Source of the DNA: Ligustrum vulgare
Lineage: Eukaryota; Streptophyta; Magnoliopsida; Lamiales; Oleaceae
Assembly (NCBI GenBank): GCA_963555705.1
Contig: OY743174.1
Span: 55,078,234-55,142,233, forward strand
Direction: 5' to 3'
Length of the DNA: 64,000 nucleotides
Positions 26,561 to 38,700 of this stretch are shown in pieces (position 1 is the stretch's first letter; every line of letters starts with the position of its first letter). Below the pieces are notes generated by a model. That model saw nothing but the letters and a program-made list of their open reading frames with translations. It was not told where the DNA came from and ran no database searches. Both the position numbers and the translations under genes were made by a program.

Positions 26561-26701
26561 CAGCTAGGGTTATAAACCCTAGCTGTCGCCGCCGCAGCCC
26601 ACAACCGGAGAAAGCGACCTCCTGCAGCCGGCGTTCCTCCACTTGCAGCGCCATTCCCGGCGCTGCAATCCAGAATCACAGCGTCGCTGTGTGCGACGCT
26701 G
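26561..26701 (-). other. Three perfect GC-rich hairpins in the Copia leader
   Basis: Perfect inverted repeats: 26561-26585, 11-bp arms CAGCTAGGGTT/AACCCTAGCTG with an ATA loop; 26645-26666, arms GCAGCGCC/GGCGCTGC with a 6-nt loop; 26679-26701, arms CAGCGTCGC/GCGACGCTG with a 5-nt loop. They stand in a short GC-rich island within AT-rich sequence, 0.7-0.9 kb inside the PBS. They could be genomic-RNA dimerisation/packaging signals or transduced host DNA; the sequence does not decide. Confidence 0.85.
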
Positions 26702-27430
26702 CAGCCCATCGCGCAGCCAAGTCCCGGCTTTGCGCACCCAGCCCGAGACGACTCCTCCAGGCCACCCCTTCTTCTTCATCACAATACCACCCTTAATCCA
26801 TAATACACACAGAATATATACACACAGAAATCCGATTTCAACCATACACAAATTCCAAATCGAATCCAACATCCCAAACTTCAATTCGAATTTCATGGGC
26901 AGCCTGATGTTTTAGAAATTGAAATTCCAACAACCGAATCAATATACCAAACCAATACCAGATTCAAATCTGAGTCTGAGTCTGCGGGAACTCAAATAAT
27001 CCTTACATGAGCATCTGAGTCTTAATTCCAAATTCAAAACCCATATGGCAGAGAGAACGATATATGTATACATACAGAAATCCACAACATGATTTAATCC
27101 ATATCTGTTTGAACATATATAAACTGATTCTTCATAATAAATTTGAATCCATAAATCACATAATTTCAACAACAAAATCCATACCTTAATCGATTTTCAC
27201 AGTAACTCAAAACCAGATTTCTCATATATATATATATATATATACATACACATTCACAATCAACTGATTGATTTCATGAAGAAAAAAAATTGCAGATATG
27301 TATATTTCTCAATTTTTCAGTTTGCTGTGGCCTGTGGGTGTATATAATTTCGAAAATCACCAGCATGTGGTTTTTTTTTTTTTTTACATATATGTGTACA
27401 AAAATTGATCTGATAATTCAACACGATGTT

Positions 27431-27443
27431 GGCTCTGATACCA
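27431..27443 (-). other. Primer-binding site, tRNA-iMet type
   Basis: The minus strand reads TGGTATCAGAGCC, two bases after the 5' LTR. This is the standard plant Copia PBS and fixes the element's orientation. Confidence 0.95.
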
Positions 27444-27445
27444 CT

Positions 27446-27901
27446 TGTTAGATAATTTATCACAGATAATTATTTATCTATGATCCAAAATAAATCATCA
27501 TGCTGAATTATCAAGAATTAAATAACTTAAGCGGAAGCGTACCTTAATCAAACGTGATTCACGATGAACGATTCGGTTGGTTGAATCTTTTAAATCGATA
27601 CGTAGTCCGTATTTTCTCTCTGATGATGGGATGTCAGATAAGATGAACAGTACGTAGGATTCAGGGACCATAACCGACTTTATATACTGAATTACCAATT
27701 AACCTAATCCGGCCCATCATGAATTAGATAATGGCCTGGTATCTACACATAAAAGTCCATACATTTAATTAGATGCATTAAAGCCCAATTTACCAAATCC
27801 TTATTAGATCACTTTAAATGAGCTTAACCAAATTTGATAGCCTTTTATTCAATACACAATAATTCACATATAAGCCCACACGATTGATTAAAATCCTTAC
27901 A
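27446..27901 (-). repeat. 5' LTR of the Copia element (456 bp)
   Basis: The longer of the two LTRs, next to the PBS, so the 5' LTR in minus-strand orientation. A TATATAAA box is present on the minus strand near 27672-27682. Confidence 0.92.
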
Positions 27902-28274
27902 GAGGGACACACTCGAAAATAAATCGAAATTGAATGACTATGAAATATATATGATTTTGGAGGACTTAAAATAAAATAAATTGAAATTGAATGAGACACT
28001 GTTGTATATTATCAATTTAAAGGTTAAATTGTACTTAAAGTTATTTTTTAAAGCAGTTAAATATTCAAAAAGGGGATTTTGTAAATAAAATGTTATGTGC
28101 ATGTTAAGATGTGTTGTAATATATTTCGTAATTTTATCGATCAATCAAAACTATCATTCAAGACTTCAAGTGAATATGTGTGATTATAAAGTTTGGATCG
28201 GGTTCAGGACACTCCTTCCTCGTTATAGCCCCTATTATATATTTTTTAAACTTTTTTTTTTCCTTCTCACCCCC

Positions 28275-28784
28275 TGTTGTGCGGAAGCGAATTAACCGAC
28301 GGTTCGACCAATGCAAAAATAGAAATAACGAATTCGAAAGAGAAAGAGAACAATACAAGATTTACGTGGTTCGGCAAATTGCCTACGTCCACGGAGGGAG
28401 ATTTCAAATTTCCACTAATATGACAAATGTGGAATACAAATAACTCGACCTCACCAAAAACACTCTTTCTTCCAAACTATAAAAGAAGAACAATTTACAA
28501 ATGCACTTGAGCACCTCTCCAAAACTCAAGTACTACAAACTCTCCTAAGAGAAAACAAAGGAATTGTTCTCTTCTTCTTGATGTCTAAAACACAAATGAA
28601 GCATGCCTATTTATAGGCCAAGAGAATGAATCACAACCATCAATTTGATTTCCACTTGTATGGTGGAAATTCAAGTGCTCCACTAGAATAACTTTCATCA
28701 TTTTGTTGCCAAACTTTTGATTAATTGATACCACTTTAATCAATAATGGCCAACAATCTCCACTATAATCAATAATGGCCAACA
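28275..28784 (-). mobile_element. LTR-derived element (solo-LTR-like with extra terminus)
   Basis: Bounded by TGTTGTGCGG and GGCCAACA and flanked by CCCCC on both sides (28270-28274 and 28785-28789). It holds the common plant LTR motif TTTACGTGGTTCGGCAAATT and a minus-strand TATA box near 28605-28620. A full LTR ends at 28755 and is followed by ATCTCCAC (a purine tract on the minus strand) and a second copy of the terminal 17 bp ATCAATAATGGCCAACA. The structure is one LTR, a PPT and a stub of the other LTR, with no internal genes. Confidence 0.8.
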
Positions 28785-28919
28785 CCCCCCCCACCCCCCT
28801 TTTGTTTGTATTTTTTTCTTTTAATACATTGACAGGTTTGCGGGGCGGGAACGAGATGGAGAGCCACCCCAAATGGAATCAGATCCCCACGAATTTCGAA
28901 TAGCTATTTAGAATATTAA

Positions 28920-29156
28920 GTTCATATTTGATTTAGCTAAAAAAATTGAGAAAAAAAAATTAAGTCAAAGTTAATAATTAATTTTAATCATGCATATCAG
29001 AATGCTCAAAATTTTTATCAATTTTCTAATGTAGGCGCTTTATTATGAAACTCGATTGTTTATAGGTAAAACAAATTATGATCACACATATCATTAATTT
29101 TTTATTTTTAATCAAAATTTACTAAACATCTTATTTTTAACAAAATCAAATAGGAC
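28920..29156. mobile_element. Degenerate Tourist-like MITE
   Basis: TAA direct repeats flank ends GTTCATATTTGATTTAG and AAAATCAAATAGGAC. It lies about 0.6 kb upstream of the AKT2 start codon. The inverted repeats are imperfect. Confidence 0.55.
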
Positions 29157-29771
29157 TAAATAATAAGCAACTTATGAATAACTTTAATTTTTAAAAAAAT
29201 ACAATCTTTTACTATTATATTTTAAGAATGTGGACAAATACTCCAAGAATAAAATCTAGATATTCTTAATATTGGAGTCTTGAACTCCATTTCCTCAACA
29301 AAAGACACTTTCATTATAGTCTTCATTATAGATAGATTTCTATTCTTGCTTTACATGTAGTTTGAATTCATTTTTCATAAGTGACATCTTTATTTATTCT
29401 AATATTCCTTATTTAACACAAGTAATTAACATCCTTGATGATCATACTAGTGAACCCCATGCATATACAAATAGCCAAAAATATGGACATTATTGAAAAA
29501 AACAATATAAATTATCCATCAATCTCATATAGTACTCCCACTAGCCTCATTCCCATTCCCACCCCACCCAACCATTCTTTTCACACCACAATTATTTAAC
29601 AATGACCCTTGACCTGGCTACATACCTGAGCACCACAATAATATATATCAAAATCACAATTGTGAGTTATCTCCATCCTCTTCTTTCTTGCAATTTCTTC
29701 ATTTCCAAGAACCCTAATGACAAGAAAAATTAATTAACTTCTGGGTTTTGGTGATCATATATACTGTAGAA

Positions 29772-32700
29772 ATGGAAATGAAATTTCCAATATCTGATGG
29801 CAATAGTACTTATAATTCTTCAAGTGCCAAAGTGAAGAAATTAGGTGGGAGTACTCATGAAGAACAAGTACTCATTAACAGTGGTTCAACTTCAGTGAGG
29901 GATCTCAGTTTTCGAAGTCTGTCGAAACTTATGATCCCACCATTGGGTTCTTCAGGTTTTAACCAATTCCAAAATGTTTCAAAAGGAAGAATCATCTCTC
30001 CCATGGATTCAAGATACAGGTCTGTCTATCTTTCTGTACATCCATGCATGCATATATACATACAATTTTATTTATTTTGTAAGAGATTAATATTTGTTTT
30101 TGCAGGTGTTGGGAAACCCTAATGGTGATTTTGGTAGCTTACTCAGTATGGGTTTGCCCTTTTGAAATTGCATTTCTTGATTCAAAACCAGATAAAGAGC
30201 TATACATTGCAGATATTATTGTGGACATATTCTTTGCGATTGATATTGTCTTGACATTTTTTGTTGCCTACATTGATTCAAGAACTCAACTTCTTGTACT
30301 TGATTCGAGAAAAATTGCTACAAGGTTAGAATATTTCTTTATTTCTTCTTCATAATTTTTTTCTTTATTTTTTTCGTCACTCTAATTTTTTTAATCACAT
30401 TTTAAAATCTAGTACATATATATTGAGAGTCAAATTATGCATTAAAAAATTATTTAATTACTGCAACCTTTTATGCTTATGATTAGGTGAATGGGAAGAA
30501 TTTATCATCAAATGATTTTTTCTCATTTTATTTTAATAAATTATTATTCGATTCTTATACAGTCAAAATTCAAATTCTATGATTGAAAGTTGTAAGAAAT
30601 AATGCGGACCCTTTTTTGACGGGAAAAAAGTAAATAAAAAGTAAAGAGAAAAAAACTCTACTTTTTTTTTTTCGCCTTTTGCCTTATTATTGGAAATTAT
30701 ATAATTGATTAAAATAAGTTCGAGATGATCCTAGAATGTAAATATCAGCAACATATGGACCATATTTATTACAGAATATCAATGGCAGTGACCCCATGCC
30801 CACTACTCCAATATGGAAAATAAAGTTTCATTTTGTGTGGTTGATTGATGTTACCCACCATTTCCATTTGTTTTATTTCGCTTTCTTGAATATGATATCC
30901 TCCTAGACTAGAAGACAAATAGTGGCATATTACATATGGAATATATTTATTATGTCATCAAACTCTATATAATAATTTTAAAAGTAAGTGCCTATTTTGG
31001 GAAACTTATCCCATGTTTGACGGCATCTTTTAATATTTATTTTTTTTTTTCAAATTTTTTTTCAACCATAGATTTTATGAAATTTACAATTATCAAGTTT
31101 TCCACTACACATTTTATTAATTCTTATCAAAATTTACTAATTTTTTTGAAGCACAACCAAACAGGAGCTTAGGTGCCTATTTTGGGACACTTGTCCCATG
31201 TTTGACAGCATCTTTTAATATATTTTTTTCTCAAATTTTTTTCATTCACAGATTTTATGAAATCTACAATTTTTACCAATTTCCATTACACATTTTATTA
31301 AGCCCTTGTTTGATCCCATTATTTTTCATAAAAAATACAACTTTTTTCTACAGTCAATCTCAATCATCCAAAAAAAGGCAAGCCCACAATTTTTTACTTT
31401 TCAAACTACTTTTTAACCATTAGATTTTCAAAACCCAACTTTTTATCAAAAACTATCTACATCAAACAAGGGCTAATTTTTATCAAAATTTACTTCATCC
31501 GTCCCATAAAGATAGTCCCCTACCCATTTTCACAGAAATTAAGAAATGTCAATTAATGTTGTTGGAAAAATAAGTTTTACACTCTCTTTTTCTAATATAC
31601 CTCTAATAAATTTTGTAGTTTCCCAAAAAAGTAAAAGAGTATAAATTCATTTAGATTAATAAAAAAACACATTAAATATGGGTAAAATGGAACATAAAAT
31701 TTTAACTTTACTTAAAAAAGAAAGTGAACTATCTTTTTGAGACGGACGGAAATAGAAACTGAACTATCTTTGTGGGACGGAGGGAGTACTAATTTTCTTT
31801 TTAAGCATAACCAAACAGGAGCGTAGAGACATGACTTATAGCAGAGTCTCTAAGGGTCAATTTGACACAATTTTTGTCTTAACTTTTGTTTCATGTTGAA
31901 GAGTTTCCTAAAAGTTACAATAATAGCACTTCCTAACCAGGATAGTCTTCTTCTAAAAGCCTTTTCAATTAGTGAAATCATTTTTATTTAAAAAAAAAAA
32001 AAAAAAATTGTCAAACGGTACAATAGCTGCTTTGACTTGTTAAAAGTCATCAGAAACAAGCCCTTAAGCCGATAATTTTTCAGTTTTACCTACACACATT
32101 TCATTGAAGATTTTAATAATTGATTATAGAGTGGTGAATGCCTGAATGGCTATTCTGTTGAAATTTTAATTGTTGGCCCGAAATATTAAAGAAATTATTA
32201 TTGTATTTGTATGGTTATACAATCAAACTATTAGAAAAATAATACTAAAAAGTAACATCGTGAATAATATTTTGAAAATCATTTATATATTTATCAAGGA
32301 TTCAAGAGTGAGTGAAATTGACAGAGATCTAAACACGTGAAAGGTGACTCACATTGATCGGGTGGGTTGTAAAGAAGAATGTAGAATTCTTGTTTTTCTT
32401 TGAATGGGTGAAAATGATTTAAACTACTGTCTTCTCAAAATTTTCTAAGTACTAGTGGTGCCTTTGCATTGCACGGGTGTAGGAAGAATTGTATATATAA
32501 TAATTTTATGTTATTGTGATCAACGGGATAAAAGTACAGAAAAATAAAATAAAAATAATAAAGGTCTTAAATAAAATAAAATAAAACATTAATAATTAAC
32601 ATTCCAAACAAATTATCAAAGATTCAAAGGACATGGAGAGTGTGAATGTTAAGATTCATACGAAGAGCTTAAAAAAAAATCAAAAGAAGAGAATTATATT

Positions 32701-35700
32701 ATCGATCATTTGGGACTGTTCAAAAAGGAGTTGAGAAAAAGAATATTGTGTGCTTTGTCCACTAAGCAGCACTCAGCCACCCATTAAAATTTGCTCATGA
32801 CTTCTCAAGTAGTCGTATTAGTTAAGAAGATAAAAAAAACTATGCAGTCTATGAACTTACTCCTACACCTTAACAGCCAATAATTACCAATAAACTCAAC
32901 ATAAAAAGTAACTAATGACAATTCATTTGGACAAGAAATATGAAGCACAACTCAGCCTCCTACAAGCCACAGATAAATACGCACAAAAAACCGTTCAAAT
33001 AAAATTCATTTCAAGGCGGGCAACAACAATTACATATTGCATTTCTTAATCAGAATTCCTTCTTGTAAATATTTTTGTCACGATACAAGGCATACCAATT
33101 ATAAGGTCATTGCCCTGAAGATCCATTCTATCGTCCAACCTTCACATCGATTACCCACATTGTAATCAACTAATATCTTTGGCACTTTATTTGGAAGGGA
33201 AAACAATGTTTGTTTAGTGCTTTTACCATTCTTCAAAAGCACAGGGGATTTCCTTGCGATTCCTCTTGCCAAGTCTATGTTCCTGTTGAACAAATGTAAT
33301 TAATATTCTACTGAAGAATGTTATAGGCTAAAAATATTTAATGAATATTGGGATAGACTGATAACTTGACTGTTAAGTTAGTCATCAAGTTAAATTTATC
33401 AGATTATCTCTCCAACTTAAATTTTATTCATTATTATATTCACAGATTTCTCAATAAAGCTGTCAAAACTCAATACTCCAATGCAAAACCAAAAGTTAGA
33501 ATAAAGAACCAATGAATACGAATAATAATTTTGTGCATCATATATTTTCCAGGAAAAGGAGAATTATTACAAATTTAAATTTATTATCACAAATTCATCA
33601 CAAGATTGTCGCTTTTCAATCGTAAGCTCATAATCTCAATCTTTCCCAGTCTAGATTATTCTCTAATATTCATGTATATATCTATCAATATGACTAACTT
33701 TGGCCAATTTTAGATCGTATATTATAAATCAAAAATTAAAATATAAAACCCTTTCAGTGTGGCAAAAACTTGCAACTGAAAATCAAATATTTTTTAAGGC
33801 ATAGAACGACGAAGCCCTAATCGAAGAAATATCTGAAATCGTACACAAATTGATTGAACAAACCCTAAAAAACACTTACATGAAGAAGATCTCAACACCG
33901 GCGATGATTTCGAATGAAACTTAGTGCAAGAAGTCTCTGGAAGTGAAGTGAGAAGTGACGTTGATTTCTCTGTATTCAAAGAAAGGATCGGAGGTCTCCC
34001 ATACACTCTTGTAATGATCAAAAAGGTTAAAAAAAAAAAGGATATGAGGTTGGCAAGCAGGGAAGGGAAAGAATCGAAGAAAATATAGGAGGAAGCTTCA
34101 AGAGAAACAGGAAAAGAAATGGGTAACACACACACACACAAAAAAATGACATCACGATGACATCAGCCTTATGAATAGTAAATGAATAGTGTTTTGACTT
34201 CTCCTCTTTTATAATAGTTAGGATAAATGAATAGTGTTTTGACTTCTCCTCTTTTATAATAGTTAGGATATTGATATGAAAGAATTTTAAATAAAAAAAG
34301 AATTGGAGAATAAGGGGCTATTTCATGAGAATTTAGTAGAGAGTAATAATTTCATTAATCAACATAATCAAAATACAATATCTAAGAGGGTTTATATAGA
34401 TACGTACATGACTCCACTACGCTAGAAAATAGGAAAATAATGGAAAAATACAACTAATCTACTAAAGCTAAAAGTTAGCACTTCATGGATTTATTAAAAT
34501 GAGCAAGCAAACTCTACTATCTATGAATTATCCATCCACTTTTTCACTTCCACCTCTATCCATGTTTTTCCACTTTTTGTGCACATATCAGATATTTATT
34601 ATTTATAAAAAAAAATACGTTCACTCGGGATTCTCAATTGTGAGGGAGGTGAGACCCACTCCAATGTGATATAACAATTTTGATCTATTACCCACCGTGG
34701 ACAACATAAGAATTGTCTACTACCAATAAAAATTGTCAAATATCTAATGTTCAAAATATTGGACACTTGATAGTTTTTTACTGGCTGTGGACAAATCTTA
34801 TGTTGCCCACGGTAAGAAACGGATCAAACCTTTGCGAGATAATAGGGATTCTCAATGGGAGTACAGAAATATTCTGTTTTACATAATTTCACATAAGAAG
34901 AGGGTGAAAAATCAGTAATTTGTGAAATTTCAACCCTTTTTAATTAAATCTTTTGATATTATTTATTGGTCGATTTCATGTTTACAATGTTATTACTTGC
35001 TTAAACACTGCATTTTTATTCCACACTAGACATTTTAAAACCTTCATGTTTTTATTTTTTATTGCTAATATTTAAACTCATGCTCCTCAATTTTACTCTA
35101 GCACACATTTAGTAAGTACTTTATTTGTCACTACGTCACTAATTCTTTTATTTATTTGCAAAGGACTATTGATAATAATTATATGTAAATATAATTATCG
35201 AATTGTTGTTGTCATCTCATCTCATGTCATCTTATATTAATATGAATGTTATATATACCTTTGATTTTAAAAAATTTCAACCCTCCCTAAGAAAAAATCT
35301 TGGATCCGCTGCGGTTCTAGTTAGGGAATGCCCCTTCGTTATCTATAATCTTTGAATTACGGCCTCATAAAGCAAAAAATAAATTAATTCATCAAGTTGT
35401 TCAAAAGGATCGAAAATGCACGTTATTAATGAAATTTTCCTTCTCGCGCGCCTGTAAATGTATACTAATAGATTGTACAGAACATGCATACAGAATTTAG
35501 ACCATGGATAAATTTGGTTTGTAAATTTTTGGAAAAATAGGTACCTCTCAACCTGGTTTCTAATGGATGTGGCTTCAACAATCCCATTTGAAACAGTAGC
35601 ATTCTTGTTTACTGGGAGACATCAAGCTGGTGTCTCCTACTCAGTTCTAGGAATGCTCAGATTTTGGCGTCTTCGCCGCGTCAAGAGCTTCTTTACAAGG

Positions 35701-38700
35701 TTAGTGTTTCACCCATACTAAATAATATCACATTTCTTCAAGTAGACTACAAAGTTCTCAGTCGAGCTGGGCAATTTTTTATCGAAAAACATGTGTCATC
35801 AAGTATTAGGTATCTATATATGGCCAAGGCTCTTTGTTTTTCTGTTTTGAGTTTTTTAATTCATTTTTAATTTTGTGTTTTGATTGTCCATTTTTTTAAT
35901 TTTTGAAAATATGTTTGCTTTGTTATTTTGAAAAATTATTTCTCCTAAAAGAAACTCGAAAGTAGTTTACTTTTGGATTTTGAGATATACAATATTAAAT
36001 TTAAAAAAATGCACCAGATGTCAAAAACTTTCAAAGATGTACAAGAGGGTCTTCTTCTTCAACCTCCTCACCCCAACCCATCAACGCCGACGAGTTGCTA
36101 CGGTGGTAGCGGTGAGAGTCAAGGAAGAAGATGAAAATTTGGAAATTTAGAGATAATTTTTCATGTTTTCAACGTTTCCAATTTTTTAAACTAAAAACAC
36201 CAAAAACACTCAAAAAGACCATTTCGAGTTTTCTTTCCAATTTTTTTCCTTTTTTTCGAAAACTTGTTTTCAAAAATTTTTGGTGCTTTGAAAAATTGAA
36301 AACTGGAAATTGCACGAAAACAGCAAACATGATACGGCCTAAGATTCTAAGATTCAAATGGCATTGCAGGATTGAAAAAGATATCAGATTCAACTATTTT
36401 TGGGTCAGATGTGCCAGGCTTTTATTTGTAAGTACTATAAACAAACTTCCATTTCCTGATATAACAAGTGCTCTTAAAAAATAAAAAATAAAAAAATCGC
36501 AAATTCATCATGTTTTGAGTATGCAACTATGCATCTAACGGGCAACGAGCCCTTAAACCACACAATCCAACACTTTGTATCTAATTTCCAGGTAACGTTG
36601 TTCCTAGCGCATTGTGCTGGATGCCTGTACTACTTCTTAGCCGTCAAATATCCACACGAAGGAAAGACGTGGATCGGATCTGCTATTCCGAATTACAAAG
36701 AGACGAGCCTTTCGATAAGATATATTTCAACCCTGTACTGGTCAGTCACTACCATGAGTACAGTTGGATATGGTGATCTACATGCAGTGAATGCCTTAGA
36801 AATGGTGTTCATAATTTTCTACATGCTTTTCAATCTTGGCCTAACTGCTTATATTATTGGTAACATGACAAACTTGGTTGTAGAGGGAACTCGTCGTACA
36901 ATGGAATTCGTAAGTCTTTTTTTTTTTTTTTTTTCAAGGTAAGTAGGTGAAAAGTACATTGAAATAAAGTGATTTTATTGTTTTTTTCCCCCCTATTTTC
37001 TTGTAGAGAAATAGCATTGAAGCTGCATCGAGTTTCGTGTCCCGTAACCGGTTGCCTACTAGGTTGAAAAACCAGATATTGGCTTATATGTGTCTAAGGT
37101 TTAAGGCTGAGAGCTTGAACCAGCAGCAGCTCATTGAACAGCTACCGAAAACACTATGTAAAAGTATCCGGCAGCATTTGTTTTTGCCTACGGTCGAGAA
37201 AGTTTATCTCTTTAAGGGCGTCTCTAGAGAAATTCTATTGCTCTTGGTAAGCAATTTATATTTAGTCGAAAGGAAAATCTTGTACCTAAATCGGCATTAC
37301 GAGGTTTTGATCGCGCGTAAAATCCGTCTAAAATGATCAGGTTGCAGATATGAAAGCTGAGTATATCCCTCCAAGAGAGGATGTTATTATGCACAATGAG
37401 GCACCAGATGATGTGTATATAATTGTATCTGGGGAAGTTGAGATGATCGACTGCGACAAGGACAAAGAAAGAATCGTTCGTACGTTCAAATCAAGGGACA
37501 TGTTTGGAGAAGTTGGAGCATTTTGTTCTAGACCTCAAATCTCGACATATCGTACGAGGACACTTTCGCAATTGCTGAGGCTGAAAACAAGCAGTTTGGT
37601 AGAAGCTATGAAGACCAGACAGGAAGATAATGTTACCATGATTAAGAATTTCCTTCAGGTTGGTTACTATGTTGTTCGCTTATCCACTCGACTAGGAATC
37701 GACCTAGTTTCTTGTGATGAATCTAGCTAATGGAATTGAATGTTAAAAATGCAGCATCACAAAAATCTGAAGGATTTGTGCCTAGGGGATTTATTTCTTG
37801 AAGGCGATGGCGACCCGAACATGTCAATAAACTTGTTCACAGTTGCCAGTACAGGCAATGCTGCTTTTCTTAATGAGCTTCTAAAATCCGGGCTCGATCC
37901 TGATATCGGAGACTCTAAAGGAAGAACCCCATTGGTAAGTTCAAAATTTAACCATGATTTATCTTTGCTGAAGTGTTTTGAAAGAATGTCCAGACCAATG
38001 CCAACAAATCTTGGCCTCTTTTTCATTAACACTATCATTACAATTTATAAACGACACAATTTCTCGAACCACATTATGACTACACACATTTTTTCTCTAC
38101 TTTTTAACAACACATTTTACAAAAAAAAAACATAAACCAATTTATAGTTGTTACAGTTAACTCTATTTACTTCTTGGTGAACTAGCATAGTTTAAGATCT
38201 TGATTGAACCAAATAAACATGCATATATGATATAAGTTATAACAATAGGAAAGTGAAACAAAGAAATAGCATATGTAAGAAAAAAATAACTTTTTAAGAC
38301 ATGTTTGGGAACAAAAGTTCAATTATAATCAACTTAGCTTAGCCAAACATACCTGCTTTCTTTGTACTCGACACCATTGTCGTCCTCCTAACGAGTCTGA
38401 TTCAACGCCTCAGCATATAGCCGCGTCTAAAGGGCATGAAGAGTGTGTAGTGGTGCTCCTCAAGAATGGGTGCAACGTACACATGAAAGGTAAAATGTCA
38501 TGCTCATATCTCTATGCATATTTATATAATTATTTAAAATTTACTCGACGGGTTTTTTCACGTTGAAATGATATGATGAATAACATAATTGACGGCAGAT
38601 ATGAATGGCAACACGGCGCTATGGGAAGCCGTTGCAACAAAGCACCATTCAATATTCATGATTTTATATCACTGGGCTTCCATTTCTGATTCCTACATTG

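Larger units (their letters stand above)
21535..27901 (-). mobile_element. Copia LTR retrotransposon, defective, complete ends
   Basis: A 6.4-kb element with LTRs TGTTAGATAA...CCTTACA (+ strand view), flanked by perfect 5-bp target duplications GAGGG at 21530-21534 and 27902-27906. Orientation is minus: the primer-binding site complementary to initiator Met-tRNA lies at 27431-27443 inside the right LTR, and a purine tract (minus strand AAGTGGGAGAT) abuts the left LTR. Over shared sequence the LTRs differ at about five positions, so insertion is recent. Gag and RT/RNase H remnants are only about 0.8 kb apart, so protease and integrase are deleted. The leader between PBS and gag is unusually long (about 2.5 kb). 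Confidence 0.93.
30988..31826. mobile_element. Two head-to-tail MITE copies, the second interrupted (AKT2 intron 2)
   Basis: The first copy starts GTGCCTATTTTGGGAAACTT at 30988 and ends CCAAACAGGAGC at about 31167. The second starts at about 31172 and ends CCAAACAGGAGC near 31822, after being split by a Tourist MITE (31302-31473) and a Stowaway MITE (31493-31786). The order of insertion can be read directly from the nesting. Confidence 0.7.

Noticed and set aside
26491..26915. Overlapping reading frames on both strands in the GC-rich Copia leader
   Set aside because: They overlap each other on opposite strands within a hairpin-rich island, have no recognisable domain, and are absent from known Copia gene order. 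High GC explains the lack of stops.
33794..34141. 115-residue minus-strand reading frame in the Helitron
   Set aside because: Hydrophobic and low in complexity, begins in a CA repeat, with no family signature; probably UTR-like captured or random sequence.
36131..36484. 117-residue frame running through AKT2 exon 4
   Set aside because: Only the exon 4 part matches the channel; the rest is intron sequence read through in frame by chance.
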